From contig NC_091272.1 of assembly GCF_042100115.1 (NCBI RefSeq), positions 2,232,001 through 2,296,000 on the forward strand: a DNA stretch of 64,000 bases, in the 5' to 3' direction. The notes under the pieces were generated by a model that saw nothing but the letters and a program-made list of their open reading frames with translations, was not told where the DNA came from and did no database searches. Position numbers and translations under genes: made by a program. Positions 9,511 through 19,687 of this stretch are shown here, piece after piece. Source of the stretch: Alternaria dauci. Taxonomy: Eukaryota > Ascomycota > Dothideomycetes > Pleosporales > Pleosporaceae. Numbering within the stretch: position 1 is the stretch's first letter; each line of letters starts with the position of its first letter.

Positions 9511-11524
9511 TCAATTATCATACCGTGGTGTGAGTCTGACATCCATCTTTCCTACATTCATCGTAAAGCAGTCTCGGCTCTTGTTCTCAATCGTGCTTCC
9601 ATCTTCACCATCCGCAAAGGTAAGTTCGAACGATCGAACCAAATTAGCCGTAACACTACGCAACTCCATCATGGCCAACTTTTGACCAATGCAGCTGTCT
9701 AAATGTAGGTGTATGAAGTCAGCGTATGTTCCATGTGCAGTTCGTACAGGCATGATACTCACAAGATCCGGTAAGGAAGGGTAGAAAAGCGCGCCTCTCA
9801 ATAATAGCATCGGGCCTCTCATCTGTCCATCGCTCAGGCATGAAGGAAAGAGGTTCCCTCCAATAGCGTGAATCACGTTGCAAACTGTATATAGGAATCC
9901 AGATATTGACTTTACCAGGTATGTAAGTGCCGTCAGGTAGAGTGAGACCTTCGGGTGGCGTCTCACGCTGCGGGCCAGAAGGAGTCTAGAATGCGTCAAT
10001 GGTGGATACGAGAGTTTCCCTGAAGTCACTTACAGCAGGGTGGAGACGCAAAGTCTCGTTGATAACCCCGTCTAAGAATGCACATTCCGCGACGTCTTCT
10101 ACGTCAAGATACGCTTTCTCTGGTTCCATCGTGTCAATAACACTGCGGAGTTTGGCCTGGATTGTGAGATTCTTGCACAACTCATACAAGAGGTAAGACA
10201 GCGTCGCAGAGACAGTGTCACTGATATCTGCGTCAGCACCAAGAAACGAAACCAACGACGTGGAACTTATAAGAGATCTACACAAATCAACTTACCTGCC
10301 AGCTATAATCAGAAGTCGTGAGTCAGCGTTCATTTCAGGCGTTATCTGGTCTGCGTTTGAACCTAGCAAACAGGAGAAGACGTCTTTTTCTTTAGGGGTG
10401 TTCTGCCATGCGTAAGTAGGCATAATTGAGATGGATGTACAACGTTAGAGCATTCTACCTTCTTTCGCTCTTCAAGAACTTGAGCACTCCATTTCATGTG
10501 CTTGAAGAGAGGCTGGGACCCAATTGGGGTTCGCGCGATCAGGCGCATAGCCCAACTAATATGTACAAGGACACTCAGTGGTGCCTGACTGTCATGCAAC
10601 AGCTTGATGACATTATGCTCTTCACCTGATTCCACCATACCGAAGCTGCGGTTGAAGCCGATATCGCCCATGACATCAAAGCTGTAGAAGTTGACCCAGT
10701 TTGTGATCCGTACTGACGAGAGTGTGGTTTGCTCCTTGAGTTTCGATATGAGAGCAACTGCATGTCGGTTCAAACGAGGCTCGTACTCGCGAAGGGCTTT
10801 CGCATTGAATGCACGGTCCCAGACCTTGCGCCTCTGTCGGTGTTCGTCCCTGTTCGTTGTGAAGTGGAGAGCACGGCCTGCAATTTCGCCGGTGGTTGAG
10901 TATATGGTGCTTTTATTGCATTTGGAAGTGGGTCCATGGACCAAAGCAATAGAATCTGCACAAAAAACAGTAACCTCTACCAAGGTTGATATATGAAATC
11001 AGTGTATGTCTCACATAAAGGTGTACTTCTAAGACTTACCCCGTGGACCAGTCCGGATGACGTCCACTTCATAGTATTCATGTATGGACTCCAGCCATTT
11101 GAAATATTGGAAATTGGTAGAAAGAACACCAACGAAAATGCCGTACAACTTAGAAAATCGTGCAAGAAAAGGCCCAGGGATCTATAATGTATCAGTAAAA
11201 AAGACTTTACTGATGTTCTCTTACGCCTACCTTCTGCAAGCGATGATACAGCCCTCTGTGTAGTAGTATACTGACCACCAAGATAGCGAAATAAAGAGAC
11301 GCTGTTCTTGCTGCGAGCTGAATCGCAATGCTCGCACTCTTGGCACCCGCAGCGGCTGTATATTCGACACTTGCGATAGTGCCAAAAAGGATGATCCAGA
11401 TGCCGATGACTATATGAAAGTCGTTATCCCACTCGCTACGGTGAACAGCATAATGAGTGATCAGTGCTATCAATGCGATAAGTGTCTTGCTTGACACAAG
11501 ATCAACGAGGTTATGTTCCATCAT
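9511..11524 (-). CDS. Cytochrome P450 monooxygenase with polytopic N-terminus
   Basis: Seven exons (11524-11231, 11181-11040, 10976-10459, 10402-10296, 10220-10034, 9985-9763, 9698-9511) sum to 1659 nt, 552 aa. Landmarks: PGPFLARFSKLYG proline hinge; HGPTSKCNKS; W-R helix segment REEHRQRRKVW-like (HRQRRKVWDRAF); I-helix AGSDT at about 352-356, split by an intron; K-helix ETLR; a PERW motif; and heme loop FLTGSYSCIG with ligand Cys near 493. The usual Arg two residues before Cys is Tyr, as in some fungal P450s. Residues 1-95 contain up to three hydrophobic segments rather than one anchor. Two introns (9699-9762, 10977-11039) are introner-like. An upstream Met at 11626 could add 34 residues. 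Substrate unknown; no biosynthetic partner genes flank it. Confidence 0.88.
9699..9762 (-). mobile_element. Introner-like element, copy 2 (64-nt intron)
   Basis: Last intron of the P450, just before the heme-ligand Cys. Sense sequence begins GTGAGTATC, contains CGAACTGCACATGGAACATA then CGCTGACTTCATACACC, and ends TACATTTAG. The CGAACTGCA block is shared with the exonuclease intron (27109-27172), and the TACATTTAG end with the ThuA-gene intron (17691-17754). Confidence 0.75.
10977..11039 (-). mobile_element. Introner-like element, copy 3 (63-nt intron)
   Basis: Second intron of the P450. Sense sequence contains TTATGTGAGACATACACTGA then TTTCATATATC, and ends TTGGTAG. It is the second clear copy within the same gene, which argues for repeated insertion rather than inheritance of one ancestral intron. 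Confidence 0.75.
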
Positions 11525-12174
11525 AGCTGGTGGATAGGATAAGGAAGAAGTGAGAGAGGCATTTGAATAACGGGGAACTGGTTCAAACAACGAAAGGCTG
11601 AACCCTGGAAGGCTGAACATTGGCAAGAGGCGTCCAAGCAGAAGGCAGCAGCAGACTGTATAACTTTGGGCATTAGCTCAATGGTGGCAGCTCCAAGCAA
11701 GCCATAATGAGAACCTGCGGAGCCAGGAGTTTTATGGATGGCCATTTTCTTGCGGCGTAGTCGATACGGTAAGCGACGCCTTTGTGATGCTGTGCTTCCT
11801 ACAGATGGGAAGTGCCGCCTATGAATCGTCAGCTTGCAGGGGTCGCATTTCTGGGACAGGGAGAGTAGCCAACGGCGTTGAACCAGGTGGGGCGCTAACC
11901 TAGCTGTGGGCGACTTAGAGAATCCCTTGCGCAAAGACGAAAAGCTGCACGTTATTTCTTTTGGGAAACTTAGATCCCCTTACTCCAATGAGACGCAGAT
12001 TTCCAAGCCCCAAGCTATACCGCATGGTGTCCACTGTCGATACAAGCGCACACACTATTTGTGAGGCGCTTTTGTTGTTGACGGCAACGACAGGCAACGG
12101 CGTTCCTTCAGCGTGGACTGTCGCAGCATAAACCACTCTTTTCACTCGTGACTGATTGGTGTATAACGAAAAGG
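11525..12174. other. Intergenic (P450 upstream, 2EXR gene downstream)
   Basis: 650 bases. Overlapping minus-strand frames (11521-11934, 11915-12184) are basic and Ser-rich with no domain. This region should contain the P450 promoter. Nothing further supported. Confidence 0.5.
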
Positions 12175-13287
12175 CTATAGGCATCCGGAAGCTTCAAATA
12201 TCTCTCGGACTTGTCGCCGCCACGCAGTCATCGACTCTCTCCCACTCGATTGAATATCATCACCAGCCAACCTATTACTGCCCAAGTCTTCCCTAGATAC
12301 TTCATAACTAATAGAGATGTCATCTTGTATGGAGGCTTGATAGTGCAATTGGTAGTCAAGTCTGGACGGTTCCAATGCGCCTGGCCGATCAGCTAGCCTG
12401 CTTCGAGTGTCTGCAAGCATATGGCGCCGCATGTATGAGATGGTGTCTGCCACTCTGCAAAGCCGCGGCCGATCAAAGACCCAACGTATGTTGAGGTGTT
12501 CGAGACTTTCTACCTTCGTTAAAGGGTCAATCCAGGAAGCGATCCACGGTCGCGGGCCATCAGTCTTTTCTGCTTCCCACGACAAACATTCTTCGACCAA
12601 AGAAGGAGCTACATCATATCGTTGATGTAGACTGCTGATGATGAGATGTAGCCGCCGCAAATCCATGCGCGAGGTGGACAGTAGAGTACAAAGATCCGTA
12701 AAGTGGTTGTAAGCGAATTGCAACACAAGCGAGTCTGTTGACCTGCGAAGCACAGGATAATGAGCTCCAAGGGTGCCCCTCAAATTGCTCGCTTCCACTA
12801 AGACAAGTTCCATTGACGAGATAAGCTTCAGGGATTCGGCAGGCCTGTCGCACAGAAACGCAAACACCGTCGGGACGCTGAAGTCTGCTGTAAAGCTGAA
12901 CTTGTTTTTCCCATAGAAAGACTTCCTAGCTTCGTGGTAAATCTGTCGGCATGTTTGCAACAGGCGAACTTCTATCCTGTGACTGGACGGCGTGTCTGGT
13001 GGCATTCCCAGCTGATACGTCATTTGGACATTCCTCAGCTCCCCTGAGTCGTTCGCCGCGGAGGTCAGACCAACATCGAAGCGAGGTATGTACCAAATGC
13101 GGCGCGTGGCGCGTGTGCGCCTCAACGGGTAGTTCTTGTCGAGCTGTCTACAAATCGCAGAGCTGCGGCTAGTTGTGACTTCCGATAGGACGGCTGCACA
13201 GTGGACCGGAATAACGTCGCGTACAAGGACGTAATCATAGATGAGATCTCGGATCTCTCGTGGAAGTTCGAGGAGTCGCGAAGCCAT
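12175..13287 (-). CDS. 2EXR / F-box-like domain protein
   Basis: Single exon, 370 aa from the Met at 13287. That start places the family signature RLLELPREIRDLIYDYVL at residues 4-21; a longer frame from 13527 would add 80 residues without any conserved feature. A second family block, RLLQTCRQIYHEARKSFYGKNKFSF, follows near residue 115. This pair (LPxEIRxxIY... then LLxxCRQIYxEA) defines the 2EXR/F-box-like proteins that are greatly expanded in Dothideomycetes and Leotiomycetes. The remainder (leucine-rich, LRRLHLIISSL, EHLNIRW) may form irregular repeats. Function of the family is essentially unknown; ubiquitin-ligase adaptor activity is only a guess from F-box resemblance. Confidence 0.75.
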   Translation of the reverse strand: MASRLLELPREIRDLIYDYVLVRDVIPVHCAAVLSEVTTSRSSAICRQLDKNYPLRRTRATRRIWYIPRFDVGLTSAANDSGELRNVQMTYQLGMPPDTPSSHRIEVRLLQTCRQIYHEARKSFYGKNKFSFTADFSVPTVFAFLCDRPAESLKLISSMELVLVEASNLRGTLGAHYPVLRRSTDSLVLQFAYNHFTDLCTLLSTSRMDLRRLHLIISSLHQRYDVAPSLVEECLSWEAEKTDGPRPWIASWIDPLTKVESLEHLNIRWVFDRPRLCRVADTISYMRRHMLADTRSRLADRPGALEPSRLDYQLHYQASIQDDISISYEVSREDLGSNRLAGDDIQSSGRESMTAWRRQVREIFEASGCL

Positions 13288-14118
13288 GGTTTCACGATTC
13301 TGCAATCTTACGATGAAGCTGTCGAGGATAACGGCGCGTAAAGTAGATTGCGAGAGAGAGGTGATGACGCCTGTTGTTCCAAGAAGGGTTAGATCGGTTT
13401 GCCCGATCTCGGACCCTTCTCTAGGCGTTTCCCCGCCTTTCTCTGAACAACCCGACCGAGAGTGTGCATTCCATACATCGATATGGATACACGAATTGAT
13501 TCGACAAGCTGTTTGGGCACGGTTCAAGTTCTAGACAGTCAGTGGGTACTACGGCGCAGTTCAATGCATTCACCTCCTCCAGGCTCGTTTCTATCTTGAC
13601 GTTTGTCCCGTCTTTAGCTACTGACATCTGTTGCCAAAATTTGAATGGTGTTTTACGCAAAATAATTTGGGCTAGTCCAAGACAGCAGCAGACCTGCATT
13701 TGTGTTTTCTGGTAGGGGTAAATACCAAAGCTACCCACGTCTGCTTACATATTGTCTGACAACGTCTACTCCGAAGTAATACCGTGCGTTCCGGAGAACC
13801 CGGCATGAGTCTTCTTAGGACAACTGCGTCGGATGTGTTGTGAGCACATATGCAGGAAATCTGTTGGCTTTTCTTACATTGTTTACCGCCCCACAAAGAT
13901 GACGGGTGAAGATGGACTGATGTGATCTTGTTGATCCACGAGAGTAAAACGAAAGATAAAGTATAGTGAACGATGTCCCATTTTGTATCTACAGCAGCCC
14001 GTCATTGACCATCACTCTATCCACCATCCACCATCCTCCGTCCACCATCCTCCGTCCCAGCCGTCCCCACTATTTCCAGCTTCCCTTCTACCCTTAAGTT
14101 TGGTAAGTGTTGAGTACC
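13288..14118. other. Intergenic between 2EXR gene and trypsin gene
   Basis: 831 bases, holding the 2EXR promoter and the trypsin 3' region. Apart from the short tandem repeat near 14028, nothing is seen. Confidence 0.5.
14028..14055. repeat. Two perfect 14-bp tandem units (CCACCATCCTCCGT)
   Basis: The unit occurs twice in a row and is preceded at 14021-14027 by a partial copy (CCACCAT). It lies just downstream of the trypsin stop codon, within the probable 3' UTR or terminator region. Confidence 0.8.
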
Positions 14119-15158
14119 TTACAAGTTGGCGGCAACGAAGCTACGAAGCGTAGCCTGACCGATGTTGGCGTAGACACCAGGGAAGTTGGGCGCAGCGCAG
14201 CCATTGCCCCAGGAGACAGCACCGAGAACAACCTTGGTGGCCTTGTTGATGATAGGGCCGCCAGAGTCACCCTGGCAAGAGTCCTTGCCACCCTGGGCCA
14301 GACCAGCGCAGAACATCTGAGTGGTAACGGCAGATGTGCCGTACGAGGCCTGGCAAGAGCTGCGGGAGACGACAGGGACGTCAACCTTGAGAAGGTTGGT
14401 GGGGAGCGATGAACCGCCCGACGAAGTAGTACCCCTGCATTGAAAGTTAGCCGTGCAATGGCGGACAAGAATCCTTGGTGCGGAAGACTCTATCGCAGAT
14501 GGGTAGATCTTGTAGACATTGGAAGGGGGTTTGTAAAACGTACCAGCCAGCAACAGTGAGGGTAGTTCCGGCGGCAGGGTCGGATCCCGATGCGGGAAGC
14601 GCAGCGTACGAGATGGTGGAGCTCGTGGGGATAGCGGTGGCGAGCTTAATGATAGCAAGGTCACCGTTGTAGGTGGATGAGGTGTAGCCGGGGTTGACCG
14701 TGATGGATGAAGCGCGGGCGACAACACCGCCGGAGGTACGGCTCTGAAAACAGCTTGTTAGCCTTCATGTTCGCATTCCTCACGGTGTTGTGAGGGATTT
14801 ATGTGTTTACTCCGATATTGGAATAGGACTTCGCAGCATGCTGAAAATAGAATGAAAGATGGTTTCTCACCAGAGAGCCAGCGCGGACCGTAAGGGTGGA
14901 TGCTGATTGTCCAACAGCGCAGTGAGCAGCCGTGAGGACGGTGTTGGCGTTGAGAAGTGTTCCACCACAGAAGTGGCTTCCACTGCGCTGGAGAGAGACA
15001 ATGAAGGGGAACTCGCCAGCGGCCGCGGCTGATCCACCAACAATTTCCTCCTGGCTACCGCTCTCCCAGTCAGGAATCTCAGTGGGATCCTGGGGGATAG
15101 CTGCTGAGAGGACCACAGCGGGGATCGCGAGAATGGTGAGGAGGTCTTTGATCTGCAT
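14119..15158 (-). CDS. Secreted trypsin-like serine protease (S1 family)
   Basis: Three exons (15158-14871, 14743-14544, 14434-14119) sum to 804 nt, 267 aa. Residues 1-19 are a signal peptide ([15 protein letters not shown]), followed by a short propeptide ending before IVGG at about residue 39, the usual activation site. Catalytic triad: His in TAAHC, Asp in NGDLAIIKL, Ser in GDSGGP. The Asp six residues before the Ser ([10 protein letters not shown]) is the S1-pocket residue of trypsin, so cleavage after Lys/Arg is expected. Secreted trypsins of this type are known from plant-associated Dothideomycetes. The second intron falls inside the Trp codon of VAGW, the first between the His- and Asp-bearing segments. 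Confidence 0.93.
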
Positions 15159-16298
15159 CTTGAATGAAGCTGGCTGAGAGACGATGGCGGGACTGGAAGT
15201 GGAAGCGAAAGACTGCTGGTCTGTGGTGATGACTGGCCTGAGAATGAGAGACGAACCGCCTCCTATTTGTACTCATGCCGTTCCTCTACAGGCCTGTGTA
15301 TTTGGTTTGGATGTGTACACCAGCCTTGCCACCCTGTCGTCCTGTAGTCCAGGTGAGCTGGAGGCCCCAAGACCACTAGAACAGGGGAAAGCCAATGGTC
15401 CTTCCACATGTAGAATGGAAAAGGCTGGGCAGAGCGGTGATTCGTACTGTTGAAGTTACAATTTCCCTCTACGGCCTAGCATTCTTGATGCAAGTCATCC
15501 GCCAGCATGTTGCTTATCTGCTGTAGAAATATGGATACCTAAAGACCCCGTGTTCAACGCGAAACGGGAAGCTGTTTTGACACGCTATCATGCCATCGAT
15601 AGTGTAGAGTAGTGTCTCCGGCCCTAGAAGGTGTTTTGGTGAGTTCGGCCGTTAGTGCCTGCTTTCACATGACACTGTTTGTGAGTTCCTTGCAACATGG
15701 AGATCGGCTGAGGAAATATTCCTGAGACTTGTTTTAACAGACAACTTCGAGGCAATCTGCCACTGGTGGGGAACGAGCCCCTTGCCTCTACTTTGATACC
15801 TTACGGGCCACTCCCGAACGATCTTCTTGTGGCTTCAGTGGGATCGTGATCCTGGACGGGGAGCCACACAGTACCTATGATTGCCGTCCAGTGAGACATC
15901 GACAGACAGCGATAAGATCTAGCCATGATCAACACGGGCGACTACAGGTGTGATCGACCACGGCGTATGGCGGCGGTAGTTCCCCGCGTAGGGCCTTGGC
16001 CAAGCTATACCAAGCTTCCATTTATATTGCAGCTGCGGGCGTGATATGCGAGATAGTAGATGGTTGGCGTGGAAGTATCATCGTTTAGAGCGAGCCTGTC
16101 CTGAAGAGGCAGTTCCTGTTGGTGGGTAGGCTTGGCATGCGGGCCGGCCCCTGCAATTCGCCCGGAACACTTTGACCTACCTAGTTGCGATCGCCAAAAC
16201 ACCACGCTTGTGTGCAGACAGGCTTTGGTGGTCACACTAATCGAACGGGAGGAGGCCTGTTAATAGTAGGTGGCAAGAAACTTACCCCACCACGGTGT
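15159..16298. other. Intergenic, no supported gene
   Basis: 1140 bases upstream of the trypsin gene. I see only short frames without domains and no repeats. It should contain the trypsin promoter. Confidence 0.5.
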
Positions 16299-16968
16299 TT
16301 ACCGTTGGCAAGACTGAGCGAGGTGTGCCTGCCCTGGTCTTCGAGAATAGGATGAACCTTCCAAGGTTGCAATCAGCAAGGCATCTCCTTGTCCCAGCTG
16401 GCATGGCTGTTTGCAATTCGCGAGAATCCACATATCATCAAACACGTGCAATGATAAGAGCTGTCTGTTCGGATCGCGAGGTACGGTGCGCATCGCCATT
16501 CGAAAGCTGGGCCATAAGCGCTGACCTGTCTTCGTGTCTTCGCTTGCATGGTTCCGGTTGGAATCAACGGCACTTACCATGACCATTGCGAAGTTCGAGC
16601 ACCAGCAGCGTATACTGTCTACTATACTATAGTTTTGACAAGCTGCTCTCAGCACCATAGCTTACCTTGGATGCATTCCAGCACTGAGATGGATAAGATG
16701 CAAACGCTTCGCTCTTTTCCTCTCTTCTCTTCTGGTGATTGTCTTTACTGCCGCTTTCTCCCCAACCGCAAAACCGAGGAAGCTTGTATTCTTGGTCTTT
16801 CATCATGTACCAAGAGTTCATGCTTCCGGGCAGGATCCTAAACAAGACTTCAGTCTCGTAGTCACTGAAGACGTTCACGTCCAAATGTATAGCTGCATAT
16901 CCCAGGACAAGTAGCACGTCTGTCTTGTGAGATTCCTTCTGCAAGAGTGTTGGTATACATGACGTCAT
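16299..16968 (-). CDS. Tentative three-exon hypothetical gene
   Basis: Three minus-strand segments (16968-16666, 16614-16578, 16525-16299) join at acceptable GTAAGC...ACAG and GTAAGT...ACAG sites into one 188 aa frame (567 nt, divisible by three). The middle 37-nt exon reads YTLLVLELRNGH and the last exon contains LLSLHVFDDMWILANC and LGQGDALLIATLEG, which look more protein-like than shadow frames. No signal peptide, no family recognised. A TGACGTCA palindrome overlaps the proposed start, 160 bases from the divergent ThuA-like gene. It could equally be a decayed gene or chance; transcript data decide. Confidence 0.35.
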
Positions 16969-17129
16969 GTACCGGGTCGAACTGCACTTCAGCCTAATTC
17001 AGTATGTCTGCTCTGTGATATATGCCTTTGCCAGCAACTACCGCTTGCTCTTTCGTGAGTACAACCATTTGAGGCAAGCAGACGACTTAGGCGGATTACT
17101 GGAAATTACGCCAGGACAGCGCCATCAAC

Positions 17130-17889
17130 ATGGCTAGCATCACACCCCTAAATGTCCTCGTCTTCAGTAAGACTACCGGCTATCGCCACGATTCTATCCC
17201 AGCCGGAATACGTATGTTCCGAAAATTGGCCAATGAGGCGGGATTCTTCAATGTCACAGCTAGCGAGGAGGCGTCGTTATTCACATCTTCCTCGCTAGCT
17301 CAATACCACGTGATCGTCCTTCTCCAAAACGTTGGCGACGCGATCTTCACTCCCTCCGAACTGAACGCATTGAAACTCTGGGTGCAAAATGGGGGCGGTA
17401 TCGTGGCCATCCACGGTGCGGCCGCAGCTATGCAAGGAAACGAATACTACACGAAATTGATCGGTGCGAGTTTCAACATGCATCCTGACCCTGAAGCGGG
17501 CACTATCCTTCCAGAAAAGGCTTCTCAGGAACATCAAATTATGAAATGCTGCGGTGGGCGTGAGGGCTGGAAGGACGAGTGGTATAATTTCCACACGCAT
17601 CCTAGGGAGAACAAGAACCTGCGAATCTTGCTGAAGGGGGATCCGGAAACGTTTAGCGGGGGGCAGCATGGAGCTGACCACCCTTTGGCTGTAGGCAATA
17701 CCCCTGTACAGATTGAATATGAGACGTATACTTACTTCGTACACGTACATTTAGTGGTGTCAGGATATCGAGGGTGGAAGAGTGTTCTATACGGCGTTAG
17801 GGCATTTCGATGAAGCGTACGAGGACAACTGGTTTGTGGGACAGGTGAAGAGGGGTATGCTCTGGGTTTCGGGGAGAGAAGAAGACTGA
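17130..17889 (+). CDS. ThuA-like domain protein
   Basis: Two exons (17130-17690, 17755-17889) give 231 aa. The fold signature is clear: NVLVFSKTTGYRHDSIPAGI at the N-terminus, VIVLLQNVGDAIFTPSELNAL, then GGGIVAIHGAAAAM, and after the intron GGRVFYTALGHFDEAYEDNW. ThuA proteins (trehalose utilisation, PF06283) have a class-I glutamine-amidotransferase-like fold; in bacteria they act in sugar metabolism, but the fungal role is not established. The length matches stand-alone ThuA proteins. Reading through the 64-nt intron destroys the conserved ALGHFDE block, so the splice is required. Intracellular, no signal peptide. Confidence 0.85.
17691..17754 (+). mobile_element. Introner-like element, copy 4 (64-nt intron)
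   Basis: Intron of the ThuA-like gene. It starts GTAGGCAATA (a weak donor), contains CTGTACAGATTGAATATGAG then ACGTATACTTACTTCGTACAC, and ends TACATTTAG, the same nine bases that end copy 2. Confidence 0.72.
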
Positions 17890-18073
17890 GGTGAGCGTGT
17901 TAAAAGTGAAATCATGTTCCGAAATGGTTGCCATCTTTACAGTGAGCTTAATCACATTCTCATGCCTGCTCTTTTATTGCCCAACTCTGGTAGAGAACCC
18001 AAGAAAAGGTTATAAAGCAACGCCGTGCGCCACATCCAAGACCCATAGAAGCTCAAACGCAAAAATCAAACAG

Positions 18074-19210
18074 CTACAGCTCGGTCTTTTCGGCATCAAC
18101 GTTCAGGTCCCAGTCAATGCCACCATCTTTGCCGTAACGTTGCTCTAACCATTCATTGCACTTCTTGAAATGGCCTGCGTCGAACTGCCTCCTGTTAGTA
18201 CTTTGACTACATCAAGACGTGTCGCGAAACTTACGAAACCTCTCGAGGCACTCAGCGGGCTGGGATGCACACTCTTCAACACGAGGTGCTTGTCGACGGG
18301 AATGCCCTTGGTCCTCTGTTGGGCCGGCGAGCCCCATGCCAGAAATACAACACCGTTTGTCCTCACCTTCGCAACAGTGTCAATGACCTTTTGCATGAGA
18401 AGCTCCCAGCCTTTGCCTGAGTGTGAGTTTGCCTCGCCACGACGGACAGTCAGACAGGTGTTGATGAGCAGAACACCACGATCAGCCCAGGGCGTCAGAA
18501 GACCACCCCTGTTTGGCGGTGGCTTGTAGTCTGGGTACTCCTTCTTCAGAGCTTTGTAGATGTTCTGAAGCGACGGGGGCGCAGGGTTCGGTGGGCGGAT
18601 GGAAAAGCAGAGACCGTGGGCTTGGTTGGGGCCGTGGTATGGGTCTTGACCTGTGATGACGACTTTGACGGTATTGAGGGGTGTATGCCGCGACCTATTG
18701 ATGATTAGCCTCCTCTCTAATCCGGGACACTTCAATTAGAAGACATGGGGAATCGTACCATGAGTACACGTCCTGCATCGGCGGGTATACAGTCTTTCCA
18801 CTATCGAGCTCTTTCTTCAAGAACCTCTTCAATTCGAGAAACTGAGGAGTAAGCAGCACGTCCTTGACGTGTGGTAGCCAGCTCTCGTGTAGTGTGTCTA
18901 GCTCGAGTTGCAGCAGCTCTTTCTGCTCGTCCGTAAGTTTGGCAACCCATGCGTCTTTGTCGAACTTTGCTGCAGCAGCGCTTTGTTTGGCTGGCGCGTT
19001 CGGGTTGGGTTTTGGCGCGCCGAAGAAGGCGGTGATGCTGCCATTCTGCTTGGGCTTCTTGGACGCGTCAGTAGCCGCAGTCGCTGCTTTACGCTTGAGA
19101 CTCATAGTTGCAATGCCAATCGGTGTGGAGTATGGGATCAGAGGGGAAGCGCGGATTACCGATGATAATGGTATAAGGAAACTGGACAGTCGTGTCGGTA
19201 TCGCGGGCAT
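18074..19210 (-). CDS. UNG1: Uracil-DNA glycosylase
   Basis: Three exons (19210-18759, 18694-18235, 18184-18074) sum to 1023 nt, 340 aa. Catalytic motif GQDPYHGPNQAHGLCFS at about 166-182 contains the water-activating Asp; HPSPLSASRGF at 294-304 is the minor-groove/leucine-loop motif, directly before the last intron, and the frame continues FDAGHFKKCNEWL. The enzyme excises uracil from DNA to start base excision repair. The N-terminus shows two products: from 19210 there is a 35-residue Arg/Ser/Leu-rich leader of mitochondrial type; from Met36 (19105) the protein begins MSLKRKAATA with a basic nuclear signal and a PCNA-box-like NGSITAFF. Dual targeting by alternative starts is inferred from known UNG biology. 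Confidence 0.95.
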
Positions 19211-19687
19211 TTACACGGGCTCTCCCAGCCTCAGGCATTCGCGTCAGACGTGACGTCGAAGACAGCTAGTCATTTCCACTGAACCCCCTGATTGGCCGTC
19301 GCGTGTTCCAGCAGCACGTGAGTTCGCGCGACGCGTCGAGTCACGTGAGGTGACATCACACCTCATTCTGACACAATCCGCAACACCGCACAGGGATACA
19401 AGCAGGCTGCAATGGCTTCCCCATCACGATGACCGTTTTACCTGGCAAATCAAATGTGCGCGGTTGTATGATCTGCACTGGCGCGCCTCCAGGTGGGCAC
19501 TGTAGCCTTATGCAGGCTTGCTGCCCGCATTTGTGACGTGATGTTGCCTAGGGGAGCAAACAGGAGCGCGTACAAAAGAGTAATACAAACAGACGTACCT
19601 GTTTCTCCTCTTCCATCACCTCACTCAGTTATCATCCGTCTTCACAACAACTCAAACTCTTCGCCTCAAACAATCACAACCTCAACA
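19211..19687. promoter_or_regulatory. Divergent promoter with two CACGTG boxes and an ACGCGT box
   Basis: 477 bases between the UDG and KGG-repeat gene starts. CACGTG occurs at 19315-19320 and 19342-19347 (27 bp apart), and ACGCGT at 19331-19336 lies exactly between them, about 120 bp upstream of the UDG start. ACGCGT is the MluI cell-cycle box bound by MBF in yeasts, consistent with S-phase repair genes; CACGTG is bound by bHLH factors. Motifs are seen; function is inference. Confidence 0.5.

Noticed and set aside
9511..17889. Secondary-metabolite gene cluster around the P450
   Set aside because: No polyketide synthase, peptide synthetase, terpene cyclase or pathway regulator lies nearby; neighbours are 2EXR, trypsin and ThuA proteins.
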